DNA of 64,000 bases, taken from positions 1-64,000 of the forward strand of contig CAYXGY010000004.1 of the NCBI GenBank assembly GCA_964464895.1. The letters are read 5' to 3'. The DNA is from Helicobacter_D sp964464895. GTDB taxonomy: Bacteria; Campylobacterota; Campylobacteria; Campylobacterales; Helicobacteraceae. A program made the translations under genes and the position numbers. Shown one piece after another: positions 44,857-54,490 of this stretch. The first letter of the stretch is position 1. Each line of letters starts with the position of its first letter. Under the pieces are notes generated by a model. That model did not search any database, was not told the DNA's origin, and saw only the letters and a list, made by a program, of their open reading frames with translations.

Positions 44857-45987
44857 GTGGCTTTTGATAGGCTCAAAAAATTTCTCCATTGGGAGGGTGC
44901 TCAAAAGCCAGATATTGATATGTCTGGTTTGCTGTATGAGCAACTAAAACCTTTTCGTGCATCTTTTTTATTTATTTTTTCAGGTTTAATACTTAGCACA
45001 CTAGGCTATCTAGTAGTTACGGATTATAGCCTCATTGACGCATTTTTTCAGGCTTCCTACACTTTTACTACAACGGGTTTTGGCGCATTAAAAGAAAATG
45101 AGTTTGATGGTTTGTCAGTATTTTATACTGCATTTGTTATGTTGGCAGGCTCGCTGGTTTTAAGTTTTTGTGTTGTTAGTGTGATTGATATACTTAGTCG
45201 TGGAAAACTCATTCCAATCATTAAGGAACGTAATATGATTTATAAAATTGCGCGCTTAAAGAATCATTTTGTGATTTGCTATCACAATGAATATACAATA
45301 CAACTTTCGCAACAATTTCGTGAGGCACATATTCCTTTTGTGGTGGTAGATCGTAATGATTCTTTGGAAGATATTGCGCAGAAATACCATTACCCCTTTT
45401 TTATCAATGAAGACCCCCATACAGAAATTGCAATGTTAAAATGTCATTTATCTAGTGCGCGTGGCGTGATTACATTGTCTAATAATATTGCAGATAATAT
45501 TGCACAAATCGCTTCTGTTAGACTTTATGAGCGCGAATTGGGAAGGAAACCTTATTTTATTATTGGCAATGCAGACAATAATGAAGATGAAGAAAAGCTA
45601 AAAAAACTTGGCGCAGATTGTGCTGTTTCACCCTCAAAGTTATTTGCCCAAAGAGTGAATGCGATGGCAACGCGTCCAGATATGGAGAATTTGTTAGAAC
45701 GTTTTGCCTATCAAAAAGACACGCCGCTAGATTTAGAGGAAATTGTCGTACCACGTTATTCGTGGCTTGTGCTAAAAAAACTCAAAGAAGCGCACGTGCG
45801 CGAGATTACACAAACTTCTATTGTGGGGATTACACAAAAAGATGGTAAGTTTATTTCTATGCCCAATGGCGATACTCTCGTAACAAGTGAATGTAAATTG
45901 CTCGTGATTGGCACTTCGCATGGTGTGCGTTTAACCAAACAACTCATATCTAAAAAAGACAAACCAGAGGAGTTAAAATATGTTTAG
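44857..45987 (+). CDS. Potassium channel with RCK (TrkA-N) domain
   Basis: A 376-residue two-helix channel subunit. TM1 is about 34-56, the pore loop with filter T-T-T-G-F-G is near 74-79, and TM2 is about 88-112. A Rossmann-type RCK domain begins near 133 with F-V-I-C-Y-H-N-E, and a TrkA-C-like C-terminal part follows. It resembles the H. pylori potassium channel HP0490 (KchA). The filter differs from the textbook T-V-G-Y-G. The start is GTG 44857, with no strong ribosome site. Its end overlaps argJ by 8 bp. Confidence 0.88.
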   Translation: MAFDRLKKFLHWEGAQKPDIDMSGLLYEQLKPFRASFLFIFSGLILSTLGYLVVTDYSLIDAFFQASYTFTTTGFGALKENEFDGLSVFYTAFVMLAGSLVLSFCVVSVIDILSRGKLIPIIKERNMIYKIARLKNHFVICYHNEYTIQLSQQFREAHIPFVVVDRNDSLEDIAQKYHYPFFINEDPHTEIAMLKCHLSSARGVITLSNNIADNIAQIASVRLYERELGRKPYFIIGNADNNEDEEKLKKLGADCAVSPSKLFAQRVNAMATRPDMENLLERFAYQKDTPLDLEEIVVPRYSWLVLKKLKEAHVREITQTSIVGITQKDGKFISMPNGDTLVTSECKLLVIGTSHGVRLTKQLISKKDKPEELKYV

Positions 45988-47170
45988 TTTTTTTCCAATA
46001 CAAGGCGGAATCGCAGCCGCAGAGGGCTTTTATTGTGATGGAGTTTGCGCCGGGTTGAAAGGTAATGGAGAGCCCGATGTGGCTTTTATTTACGCAGATT
46101 CCTTGTGCGAAGTAGAAGCGATTTTCACTCAAAACAAATTTTGTGCCGCGCCTATTTTGCATTATCAAGAATATGATAAAAATTTCAAAACCAATTTTGT
46201 CTTAATCAATTCTAAAAATGCTAACGCACTTACAGGCGATGAAGGGGTTACGAATGTTAAGGAAGTGCTAAAGAATCTTCAATCTCAATTTCCTATTATT
46301 CAAAATCCGATTATGAGTTCTACCGGAGTCATTGGTGTCCAACTCCCAAAAGCCAAAATTATGGAATCTTTTGCGAAGTTTGATTTAAAAAAACAAGAAG
46401 ATATGCAGGCTGCAAAGGCAATTATGACAACAGATCGTTTTAGTAAAACGATTGCTTTTGAGGTTGTATTGGAAGATAAAACGAGTTTTAAGATTGGAGC
46501 AATGTGTAAGGGAGCTGGAATGATTAATCCCTCTCTAGCAACAATGCTTTGTTTTATCACCACTGATGCACAGATTCCAAAATCCGATATGAAAGAACTT
46601 TTAAGGCAAGCGGCACAGAAAACTTTTAATGCGATTAGTGTAGATGGTGATACTTCTACAAATGACACAATTTTGCTTTTGAGTAATGGCAAGAGTGGAG
46701 CATACAACAAGGAAGCATTCGGTTTTGTTTTAGAAAAACTTATGCACAAGTTGGCAACGGATATTGTGCGTGATGGCGAGGGTGCAACCAAACTCGTTGC
46801 TTTTGAGGTTAGGGGTGCAAAAACGGCTCAAGAAGCGCAGAAAGCAGCCAAAGCCCTAAGCCAATCTCTATTAGTCAAAACTGCATTGTTTGGTTGCGAC
46901 CCTAATTGGGGTAGAATCGCATCTACTATTGGAGCAAGTGGAATAGAATGCAACCCTAAGACATTAGAAATTTGCTTCGGTGAAGTTTGCGTCTATAAGC
47001 GGGGTGTGATTTGCTTTGATAGTGAGAATGAACACAAGGCTGCAGAAGTCTTGAGGCAAGATTCTTTTAGAATTATTTGTGAAATTGGTAAAGGCACAGA
47101 ATCTTTTGTCGCTTATGGCTGTGATTTAGGGCACGAATATGTTAAAATCAATGCAGATTATCGTTCTTAA
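45980..47170 (+). CDS. argJ: Ornithine acetyltransferase/N-acetylglutamate synthase
   Basis: A 396-residue enzyme of the cyclic arginine pathway that moves the acetyl group from N-acetylornithine to glutamate. The autocleavage site is seen in G-M-I-N-P-S-L-A-T-M-L near residues 184-194; the Thr is the nucleophile of the new chain. K-G-A-G is nearby. Length is normal. H. pylori lacks this pathway, so its presence points to another Helicobacter lineage. The start ATG 45980 lies inside the channel gene. Confidence 0.94.
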   Translation: MFSFFPIQGGIAAAEGFYCDGVCAGLKGNGEPDVAFIYADSLCEVEAIFTQNKFCAAPILHYQEYDKNFKTNFVLINSKNANALTGDEGVTNVKEVLKNLQSQFPIIQNPIMSSTGVIGVQLPKAKIMESFAKFDLKKQEDMQAAKAIMTTDRFSKTIAFEVVLEDKTSFKIGAMCKGAGMINPSLATMLCFITTDAQIPKSDMKELLRQAAQKTFNAISVDGDTSTNDTILLLSNGKSGAYNKEAFGFVLEKLMHKLATDIVRDGEGATKLVAFEVRGAKTAQEAQKAAKALSQSLLVKTALFGCDPNWGRIASTIGASGIECNPKTLEICFGEVCVYKRGVICFDSENEHKAAEVLRQDSFRIICEIGKGTESFVAYGCDLGHEYVKINADYRS

Positions 47171-47233
47171 AAAGAATTTAAGCAAGATTGCCTAAAATTT
47201 TATAAAAGTGGCAACTATTAAGGCAATTTTGTC

Positions 47234-47239
47234 TATAAT
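47234..47239 (+). promoter_or_regulatory. Putative -10 box of the YdcH-like gene
   Basis: TTTTGTCTATAATTTG contains TATAAT 31 bp before ATG 47270. Confidence 0.5.
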
Positions 47240-47269
47240 TTGATAACAATTTATCTTTAAGGAGAGCTT

Positions 47270-47497
47270 ATGTTACACGAATACCGCGATGAGATTAGTG
47301 TTCTAAAGCAAGAAAATGCGCATTTTGCTAAAATTTTTGATGAGCACAATGATTTAGACCAAAAGATTCAAGACATTTCAGAGGGTAGAGAGCACGCAAC
47401 AAGTATGGAGCTAGCGGAACTCAAACGCAAAAAATTAGAGCTCAAAGATGAAGCGTATGCAATGGTGATGGAATACATCAAAGAAAATAAAAAATAA
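47270..47497 (+). CDS. YdcH/DUF465-like small helical protein
   Basis: A 75-residue protein made of two helices, with H-E-Y at the start and a central L-K-R-K-K-L-x-L-K-D segment, the pattern of the DUF465/YdcH family. These are widespread and of unknown function. It has its own promoter and a GGAGAGC ribosome site. The following 224 bp (47498-47721) hold the por promoter and no gene. Confidence 0.85.
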   Translation: MLHEYRDEISVLKQENAHFAKIFDEHNDLDQKIQDISEGREHATSMELAELKRKKLELKDEAYAMVMEYIKENKK

Positions 47498-47721
47498 TCC
47501 AAAGCCCTTTGAATAAGGGCTTCAATCTTCTACTTAACTTCTTGATTTATTAAAAGATTCTAGCGGATTTTTATTCTTAATTTTTCTCCTTTAATACCAA
47601 TGTGGGTTATTTTTACACATTGAGAGGTTTTTTATAATTTTATCACTTTAAAAGTAAAGTTTTTAAGCGCGATTTCTTTACAATTAAATCGTAACTTTAA
47701 AATTAAATTTTAGGAGGCATT

Positions 47722-48282
47722 ATGCTTGAGATTAGATGGCATAGCCGTGCAGGACAAGGCGCAGTAACCGGAGCAAAAGGTCTAGCAGATGTGATTGCAG
47801 GAACAGGCAAGGAAGTGCAGGCTTTTGCATTTTATGGTTCAGCAAAAAGAGGTGCAGCGATGACAGCGTATAACCGAATTGATGAAAATCCAATCTTGAA
47901 TCACGAAAAATTTATGAATCCAGATTATATTTTAGTCATTGACCCGGGTTTGGTGTATATTACAGATATTTGTGCGAATGAAAAAGATTCTACAAAATAT
48001 ATTATCACAACGCATTTAAGTAAAGAAGAATTTTTAAAATCTAAGCCAGAGCTTAAGAGTAAAGAGGTTTATATTTTGGATTGTATTGGGCTTTCACTAG
48101 AGGCTTTTGGTAAATCAATTCCCAATGCACCGATGCTTGGAGCGTTTTTAAAAATTTCAGGTGCGCTTGAATTAGAGTTTTTCTTAGAGGCTTTTAAAAA
48201 GGTATTAGGCAAAAAACTTCCACAAAAAATTATTGATGCCAATATGGAAGTGATTAGAAAAGCATACAATGAAGTAAAATAG
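47722..48282 (+). CDS. porC: Pyruvate:flavodoxin oxidoreductase, gamma subunit
   Basis: A 186-residue subunit with the gamma-family G-Q-G-A-V-T-A start and F-Y-G-S segment near residues 32-37. The complex splits pyruvate with CoA to acetyl-CoA and CO2, passing electrons to flavodoxin; it replaces pyruvate dehydrogenase in Helicobacter. The gamma-delta-alpha-beta order here is the por order, not the oor order (delta-alpha-beta-gamma). A strong AGGAGG at 47712-47717 precedes the ATG. Confidence 0.93.
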   Translation: MLEIRWHSRAGQGAVTGAKGLADVIAGTGKEVQAFAFYGSAKRGAAMTAYNRIDENPILNHEKFMNPDYILVIDPGLVYITDICANEKDSTKYIITTHLSKEEFLKSKPELKSKEVYILDCIGLSLEAFGKSIPNAPMLGAFLKISGALELEFFLEAFKKVLGKKLPQKIIDANMEVIRKAYNEVK

Positions 48283-48290
48283 GAGTAAAA

Positions 48291-48689
48291 ATGGATTATA
48301 AGGGCTGGAACGAATTTGAAGCAGGTTCAGTGTTGTTTCCTTTTGACAAAAGCGGAAATGAAATGGTAGAAAAGCACGCGGATTCTAGGAAATATCGTCA
48401 AGATAGTTCCTATGTTGCGAGTGTGGCGCATTGGCGCGTAGAAAAGCCTGTGTATAATGTAGAGCATTGTATTAATTGTTATTTTTGTTGGGTATATTGC
48501 CCAGATTCTTCAATCTTAGTGCGAGATGAAAAAATGAGCGGGGTAGATTATGTGCATTGTAAAGGCTGTGGTGTGTGCGTAGATGTATGTCCAACTAATC
48601 CAAAATCACTTTTAATGTTTAGTGATTATGAGAGCAATGAAAATGCGCTTGCAAAATGGCCTCTCAAAGAAGAAAAGAAAAAGGATTAA
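48291..48689 (+). CDS. porD: Pyruvate:flavodoxin oxidoreductase, delta subunit (ferredoxin-like)
   Basis: A 132-residue subunit carrying two [4Fe-4S] sets: C-I-N-C-Y-F-C-W-V-Y-C-P near residue 60 and C-K-G-C-G-V-C-V-D-V-C-P near 87. These wire electrons from the active site outward. It lies 8 bp after porC and 2 bp before the porA ATG. Confidence 0.94.
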   Translation: MDYKGWNEFEAGSVLFPFDKSGNEMVEKHADSRKYRQDSSYVASVAHWRVEKPVYNVEHCINCYFCWVYCPDSSILVRDEKMSGVDYVHCKGCGVCVDVCPTNPKSLLMFSDYESNENALAKWPLKEEKKKD

Positions 48690-48691
48690 TA

Positions 48692-49909
48692 ATGGCAGAA
48701 GTTTATGAATTACAAGAAGTAGAAGTTTGGGACGGCAATATGGCAGCAAGCCACGCAATGAGACAAGCACAGATTGATGTTGTCTCTGCCTATCCTATTA
48801 CACCCTCTACACCTATTGTGCAAAATTATGCAACTTTTTTATCTAATGGTTATATTGATGGTGAGTTTGTAATGGTGGAATCCGAGCACGCAGCAATGAG
48901 CGGTTGTGTAGGCGCAGCAGCAGCCGGCGGACGTGTAGCAACTGCAACGAGTTCTCAAGGATTTGCCTTGATGGTTGAAGTGCTTTACCAAGCTTCCGGT
49001 ATGCGTTTGCCTATTGTATTGAATGTTGTCAATCGTGCCCTTGCAAGTCCATTAAATGTCAATGGAGATCATTCAGATATGTATTTAGGACGTGATGCCG
49101 GGTGGATAAATTTATGCACCTATAATCCACAAGAAGCATATGACTTTAATCTTATGGCTTTCAAAATCGCAGAAGATTATGATGTCCGACTGCCTGTGAT
49201 GGTGCATCAAGATGGATTTATTTGTTCTCATACAGCACAAAGTGTGCGCCCATTAAAAGACGCAGAGGCTTATAAATTTATTGGCGATTATAAGCCTAAA
49301 AATGCTATGTTAGACTTCGACCGCCCGGCAACTTATGGCGCACAAACAGAGGAAGATTGGCATTTTGAGCATAAAGCACAATTGCATCACGCAATTATGA
49401 ATTCCACTAAAGTCATCGAAAGGACTTTTGAAGAGTTTGCTAAATTAACAGGGCGCAAATATAATATCGTAGAAAAATATGATATGGAAGATGCAGAAGT
49501 TGCGATTGTGGCACTTGGCACAACAGTGGAATCTGCAAGAATTGCTGCAAAAGAAGCAAGAAAAAATGGTATTAAAGCAGGGGTTGTGAGTATTCGTTCG
49601 CTTAGACCATTCCCTTATTTAGCTTTTTGTGAAAGTCTAAACAAAGTCAAAGCAGTAGCATTCTTAGATAGAAGTTTGCCAGCAGGCGCGATGGGAATGC
49701 TTTATAACGAGGGTGTTGCTTCTCTCTATCATAGTTCTAATAAACCTGTTGTCAGTAATTATATTTATGGATTAGGTGGAAGAGATTTAACGCAAAGCCA
49801 CTTGCAAGAAATATTCAAAGAATTGCAAGCAGATGCAAAAGCGGGCAAACTAACACACGCAACGCAACAATTTATTGGACTTAGAGGTCCAAAACTCGGA
49901 TTTAATTAA
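48692..49909 (+). CDS. porA: Pyruvate:flavodoxin oxidoreductase, alpha subunit
   Basis: A 405-residue subunit with the A-Y-P-I-T-P-S-T-P motif near residue 31, E-S-E-H-A near 57 and the core of the pyrimidine-binding domain. The C-terminal part has the typical G-L-R-G-P ending. An upstream in-frame start at 48656 lies within porD; ATG 48692 with AAAAGGATTAATA is right. Confidence 0.95.
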   Translation: MAEVYELQEVEVWDGNMAASHAMRQAQIDVVSAYPITPSTPIVQNYATFLSNGYIDGEFVMVESEHAAMSGCVGAAAAGGRVATATSSQGFALMVEVLYQASGMRLPIVLNVVNRALASPLNVNGDHSDMYLGRDAGWINLCTYNPQEAYDFNLMAFKIAEDYDVRLPVMVHQDGFICSHTAQSVRPLKDAEAYKFIGDYKPKNAMLDFDRPATYGAQTEEDWHFEHKAQLHHAIMNSTKVIERTFEEFAKLTGRKYNIVEKYDMEDAEVAIVALGTTVESARIAAKEARKNGIKAGVVSIRSLRPFPYLAFCESLNKVKAVAFLDRSLPAGAMGMLYNEGVASLYHSSNKPVVSNYIYGLGGRDLTQSHLQEIFKELQADAKAGKLTHATQQFIGLRGPKLGFN

Positions 49910-49919
49910 GGAGTGCGAA

Positions 49920-50864
49920 ATGAGTGAAATTAAAAATTTGAAACAATATTCAAAAGCAAGTGAGCGGTTTGAGGGTGCGCATCTTTTGTGTCCGGGTTGT
50001 GCGCACGGAATGATTGTGCGTGAAGTTTTAAATGCCACAAATCACCCCTTATTGATTGCAACTTCTACAGGCTGTTTGGAGGTAAGCACAGCAGTTTATC
50101 CTTATACCTCGTGGGATACACCTTGGATTCATATTGGATTTGAAAATAGCTCTACGGCAATTGCGGGTGCAGAGGCAATGTATAAGGCATTGAAACGCAA
50201 AAATAGACTTTATAGTGATAAAGAACCTAAATTCGTAGCTTTTGGTGGAGATGGTTCTACTTATGATATTGGATTCCAATTTATTAGTGGTTGCTTTGAA
50301 CGTGGGCATAATTTTACCTATGTGTGTTTAGATAATGAAGTGTATGCAAACACAGGAGGACAAAGAAGTAGCTCCACTCCTTTTGGTGCTTCTACGACAA
50401 CGACTCCAGCGGGACGCGTGAGTTATGGCAAAAAAGACAAGAAAAAAGACTTGCTTTTCATTATGGCAGCACACGGAGCCCCTTATGTTGCGCAAGTTGC
50501 TCCCAATAAATGGAAAGATATGAGCAAAAAAATCAAAACTGCCATTGAAACAGAAGGACCAACTTTCATTAATGCAATGAGTGCTTGCACCACAGAGTGG
50601 AGATTCCCTTCCAATCAAACGATTGAAATGAGTGATTTAGCAGTAGATTCCCTCGTGTTTCCACTTTTTGAAATTATCAATGGAAGAGAATTGAAAATCA
50701 CTTATCGTCCTAAGAACATTGTGCCTGTACGTGATTATTTGGGTGCTCAAGCAAGATTTAAACATTTGTTTAAGCCAGAGAATGAGCATATCATTGAACA
50801 ATGGCAAAAAAATGTAAATGAATATTGGGAATACTTACAACGGCGTGAAGAAGCAAAAGTGTGA
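49920..50864 (+). CDS. porB: Pyruvate:flavodoxin oxidoreductase, beta subunit
   Basis: A 314-residue TPP-binding subunit. Cys ligands of its [4Fe-4S] cluster appear in C-P-G-C-A-H near residue 23 and in S-T-G-C-L-E. The TPP motif is G-G-D-G-S-T-Y-D-I-G, with D-N-E-V-Y-A-N-T-G-G following. The true start is ATG 49920 with AAGGAGTGCGA; the longer frame from 49875 overlaps porA. The stop lies in a terminator hairpin. Confidence 0.95.
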   Translation: MSEIKNLKQYSKASERFEGAHLLCPGCAHGMIVREVLNATNHPLLIATSTGCLEVSTAVYPYTSWDTPWIHIGFENSSTAIAGAEAMYKALKRKNRLYSDKEPKFVAFGGDGSTYDIGFQFISGCFERGHNFTYVCLDNEVYANTGGQRSSSTPFGASTTTTPAGRVSYGKKDKKKDLLFIMAAHGAPYVAQVAPNKWKDMSKKIKTAIETEGPTFINAMSACTTEWRFPSNQTIEMSDLAVDSLVFPLFEIINGRELKITYRPKNIVPVRDYLGAQARFKHLFKPENEHIIEQWQKNVNEYWEYLQRREEAKV

Positions 50865-50879
50865 GTTTCTCACACTTTT
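50855..50879 (+). terminator. Terminator hairpin overlapping the porB stop
   Basis: AAAAGTGTGAG and CTCACACTTTT form a perfect 11-base stem around TTT. The porB TGA lies inside the left arm. The right arm's TTTT serves as a short T run. Confidence 0.8.
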
Positions 50880-50985
50880 GTAGAATGAATATCTCATCTT
50901 TCTTTCGCACTACTAATTTTAGTAATAATTTAACATTAGTTTATTTATTATTTTTATACAATTATTATCTTCTGTTCAGGAAAAT

Positions 50986-52002
50986 TTAATAGGTGAGGGA
51001 TTCTGCATTTTGAATTAATTCTAAAATACAAGACGCAAAATCTTTGGAATCATTAGGACATTTTGCGACACGATAGTCTTGAATATTGTATTTTTGTGCC
51101 TCAAACTTATATTGATAAGAAAGTTCAAAATCTGTTTCAGAATTGTCTATTGTAAAGGCAATGGGGCAAATCAGCAGTTTTTTGTTTTGATAATTTGGTA
51201 AAATGTCTTGCAAACTTGGTTCTAGCCATTTGACTGGACCAATTTTAGATTGGTAAGCCACTTTTATACTTGCAAATCCCAGTCCAAGTTTTTGAAAAAG
51301 CAATTTTAAAATCTCCACATTCTCTAAAATTTCTTTTTGGTAAGGATCGCCATTATCTATATTCCTTTGTGGCAGAGAGTGTGCAGAAAATACAAGATGA
51401 AATTCCCGAGATTCTTCACCCTTTAATGCTTCTAAGATTTTGTTTAACACAACTTTATTGTAGGATTCTTTCTGATAATAATGTTGGACTATTCTGATTT
51501 TTGGCGTGAAACGATGTTTCTTTAGTGCAGATAAAAAATCTTGAATAGAAGAAGTTGTTGTTGTATGACTAAAATGCGGATACATACTAAAAAGCACAAT
51601 TTCATTAATATTTTTTTGTTTAAGTTCTTGCACGATTGTAGTGGCAAAAGGCGGAGTATAGCGCATAGCATAAGTATAATAGTATTGAGGATAGTGTTGT
51701 TTTAATTGCTCGCAAAGCGCAAAGGTATGTGCGACAAGCGGAGACTTCCCACCGATTTTTTGATAGTTGCTTTGGGATTCCTCTAAACGTTTATGGACAA
51801 TAAAACTTCCAATGATTTTGCGCAAAAAATCACTTTTAATGGGCAGAATATAGGGGTCGGCAAACATATTTTGCAAAAATGTTTTGACTTCAAAAAGCGA
51901 ATTAGGTCCGCCCATATTCAGAAGGACGATAGCGGTTTGATGATGAGGTTCTAACGAAGTATCGTTGGATTGTAAATCCTGTTTTGTATTGGATTCTAGC
52001 AT
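50986..52002 (-). CDS. hemH: Ferrochelatase
   Basis: A 338-residue enzyme inserting Fe2+ into protoporphyrin IX, supplying heme to the cytochromes and the P450 in this window. Motifs are L-L-N-M-G-G-P near residue 27, S-A-H-S-L-P near 206-211, and Q-S-K-I-G-P-V-K-W-L near 248. Length is normal. It follows the csd4-like gene on the same strand. Confidence 0.94.
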   Translation of the reverse strand: MLESNTKQDLQSNDTSLEPHHQTAIVLLNMGGPNSLFEVKTFLQNMFADPYILPIKSDFLRKIIGSFIVHKRLEESQSNYQKIGGKSPLVAHTFALCEQLKQHYPQYYYTYAMRYTPPFATTIVQELKQKNINEIVLFSMYPHFSHTTTTSSIQDFLSALKKHRFTPKIRIVQHYYQKESYNKVVLNKILEALKGEESREFHLVFSAHSLPQRNIDNGDPYQKEILENVEILKLLFQKLGLGFASIKVAYQSKIGPVKWLEPSLQDILPNYQNKKLLICPIAFTIDNSETDFELSYQYKFEAQKYNIQDYRVAKCPNDSKDFASCILELIQNAESLTY

Positions 52003-52023
52003 TTGTGATTCTCCAATGCAGAT

Positions 52024-53376
52024 TTATTCTTTGGTGCGTAAGTTAATCATACCACAGAAATTTTTACCCTGATAGACTTCTACGCGGAAGATGCTACGCG
52101 CTTTGTCTAGGGAATATCTTTTGTCAATGTTTGCTTTGTTGATTAAAATATCGTGCTCACTAATGATACCCTTTTTGGAATAGCCAATAACATTAATGCG
52201 CACTCCCTCTTGTTTGCGCACCAAGAAATCTTGTTGGAAGTCCAAAGTCTCGCTGAAGTTTGCTTCTACTTTCTTGCCATCTAGTTCTATTTCTGTAGTT
52301 TGCAAACTACATTGCATAGGAAAAACATCGGGTTTTAAGAGGCTGATTCGTTTGTGTCCGATATAAACCTCATATCCTTCTTTGACTTTTTTGACACGTC
52401 CTAATGGGTGGGTGAAGTCAAAGACATTATTCTGTGATAAAAGTGGTGCAAAATTGATAATATTTCGGATTCCGCTTAAATCTAGCGTAACATTATGATT
52501 AATTTTCAAACTGCCAAAGTCATTAACCTTTTGTGCGACATTTTCTAAATTTAATTCAATTTTTTTCTCAAACTCAATGCCCAAAATCTCCATTAATGCT
52601 TCAATGGAACTCAACTGATAGAGCGTTTTAAGGGGTAATTCTGTGATATTTTTGCTCGTTTCAATTGCTAAAGCAGGTTTTAAATGTGTGATAGCAAAAA
52701 ATGTAAGAGAGTTTTGCTGCTCCTCGTCTTTGATTCTTGTTTCTGTGTTGCGCACACCAAAGGTATGGAAATCATAATGCAAACGTTGGTTTAGCTTGGA
52801 TTCTATTTGTTTGGCAATGAAATCTAAATCTCCAAAGGGCACATTATCTAAAGTCTTTTGGTCAATCACATAGGTTTGTCCCCAAGCTTTAGGATTAAAA
52901 ATAGAGTTTTCCCATTTTTCCCGATAGAATCCGTGCCCATCGTGCAGATTGATGATAAAATCCACTTCTTTATTGGTAATCAATTCTTTGATGGCTTGAA
53001 CATTGTCAAAGTCTGGGTCATTGCGTTTAATGACTGCAAATTTACGATTCATATCTTTATAAATTCCGCGTCTAAAGGCTAAAATACTATCTGGATTCAA
53101 ATTTGGCACGACAATCACTTTACCCTTTGTGATTTGGTAAAAGTCCATTAATAATGCGGGGGCGAAGAATCCACCCGGCTCATCTCCGTGAATTCCTCCA
53201 ATGACCAATAATGTGATTCCATCTTGTTTGCCTTTTAATTCGTAAATATCAAAAGGGGTATTTTTTTTAGGAGTTTCCTTTGTCGTTGTGTTGGCTTTTG
53301 TTTTTTCTGCCATTGCGATTCCGCTTAATAAGCATACACTAAGCAAAAGACAAATTAAAGTTTTTATGCTTTTCAA
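52024..53376 (-). CDS. Csd4/Pgp1-like peptidoglycan carboxypeptidase (M14)
   Basis: A 450-residue periplasmic enzyme with a signal peptide (1-22). Csd4 in H. pylori and Pgp1 in C. jejuni trim the tripeptide of peptidoglycan and are required for helical cell shape. The zinc site is visible as G-G-I-H-G-D-E-P near residues 60-67 (His63, Glu66) and L-H-D-G-H-G (His146). H. pylori Csd4 has an unusual Gln in the first position; here it is the standard His. Three domains are expected from the length. It is 3 bp upstream of nothing shared: gap precedes it on the strand. Confidence 0.85.
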   Translation of the reverse strand: MKSIKTLICLLLSVCLLSGIAMAEKTKANTTTKETPKKNTPFDIYELKGKQDGITLLVIGGIHGDEPGGFFAPALLMDFYQITKGKVIVVPNLNPDSILAFRRGIYKDMNRKFAVIKRNDPDFDNVQAIKELITNKEVDFIINLHDGHGFYREKWENSIFNPKAWGQTYVIDQKTLDNVPFGDLDFIAKQIESKLNQRLHYDFHTFGVRNTETRIKDEEQQNSLTFFAITHLKPALAIETSKNITELPLKTLYQLSSIEALMEILGIEFEKKIELNLENVAQKVNDFGSLKINHNVTLDLSGIRNIINFAPLLSQNNVFDFTHPLGRVKKVKEGYEVYIGHKRISLLKPDVFPMQCSLQTTEIELDGKKVEANFSETLDFQQDFLVRKQEGVRINVIGYSKKGIISEHDILINKANIDKRYSLDKARSIFRVEVYQGKNFCGMINLRTKE

Positions 53377-53379
53377 ATT

Positions 53380-54381
53380 CTATCCTTGAAGAATGTAGTG
53401 TGCCATTTCTAACATTCTGTGAGAATAGCCCCATTCATTATCATACCAAGTCATAATTTTTGCCATATTTCCCCCAACTACAAAGGTTAAATCAAGTGCT
53501 ACAATACCACTCAAAGGGCAACCAATAAAGTCTTGCGAAACGCCGAAATGTGTATCTATTCCCAAAATCCCTTGAAGTTTATTAGTAGCCGCTTCTTTAA
53601 AAATTGCATTGATTTCTTCTTTGGTAGTGTTTTTGAGTAGATTGATATTTAAATCTACCATAGAGACATCGGGCACAGGCACACGTACGCTATGTCCGTG
53701 TAATTTGTCTTTCATTTGGGGCAAGACTAAATGTAATGCTTTGGCTGCTCCGGTTGTGGTTGGAATGATATTGACTGCGGCTGCACGGGAGCGGCGAAAA
53801 TCGTTTTTACGATGGGCTGCATCAATGAGATTTTGGTCATTGGTATAACTATGAATAGTAGTTAAGATTCCTTTTTCTACGCCGAAAGCCTCATCAAGCA
53901 GCATCATCACAGGAGCAAGTGCATTGGTAGTGCAGCTCGCATTAGAGATAATCTGCTCGCCCTGATAGTCTTGGTGATTCACGCCTAGCACAAAAGTCTT
54001 GGTGTCATCTTTGGCAGGAGCAGAGAAAATCACGCGTTTAGCTCCCTTTTGCAAATGCGATTCCACTTCTTTTTGCGTTAAAAATAAGCCACTTGCTTCT
54101 ATGACAATCTCTGCATCTAAAATATCAATTTCTTTTGGTGTTTTGCTCTGCGAAAAAGGAATCTTTGTGTCATTAAAAATCAAATGATTTCCTTCTTTGC
54201 ATTGGATTTGTGTGTTGTGATGCACGGAATCGTGTGTCAAGAGATAGCTTAGAATTTCAGGATTTGCAAGATCATTAATGCCAACAATTTCAATCTTGTC
54301 TTGCATTTCACAGAGCGCAACGCGTGCAATGCAACGTCCGATTCTGCCAAACCCATTAATGAAAATTTTAATTTTTTTCAT
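53380..54381 (-). CDS. gap: Glyceraldehyde-3-phosphate dehydrogenase
   Basis: A 333-residue NAD(P)-dependent enzyme of glycolysis or gluconeogenesis. The Rossmann start I-N-G-F-G-R-I-G-R, the active-site S-N-A-S-C-T-T-N and the W-Y-D-N-E-W-G-Y ending are present. The frame is open 47 codons further upstream, but ATG 54381 is standard and gives the right length. It is divergent from the BAX inhibitor-1 gene and 3 bp upstream of the csd4-like gene on the same strand. Confidence 0.97.
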   Translation of the reverse strand: MKKIKIFINGFGRIGRCIARVALCEMQDKIEIVGINDLANPEILSYLLTHDSVHHNTQIQCKEGNHLIFNDTKIPFSQSKTPKEIDILDAEIVIEASGLFLTQKEVESHLQKGAKRVIFSAPAKDDTKTFVLGVNHQDYQGEQIISNASCTTNALAPVMMLLDEAFGVEKGILTTIHSYTNDQNLIDAAHRKNDFRRSRAAAVNIIPTTTGAAKALHLVLPQMKDKLHGHSVRVPVPDVSMVDLNINLLKNTTKEEINAIFKEAATNKLQGILGIDTHFGVSQDFIGCPLSGIVALDLTFVVGGNMAKIMTWYDNEWGYSHRMLEMAHYILQG

Positions 54382-54490
54382 TTTGTTTCCATAATTATTT
54401 AATAAAGGCAAAATTGTAGCATATTTAATGCAATTCTCAATAAATTTTAGATACAATTCCGCGTTTAATTTAAAATACAAGGAGTACACA

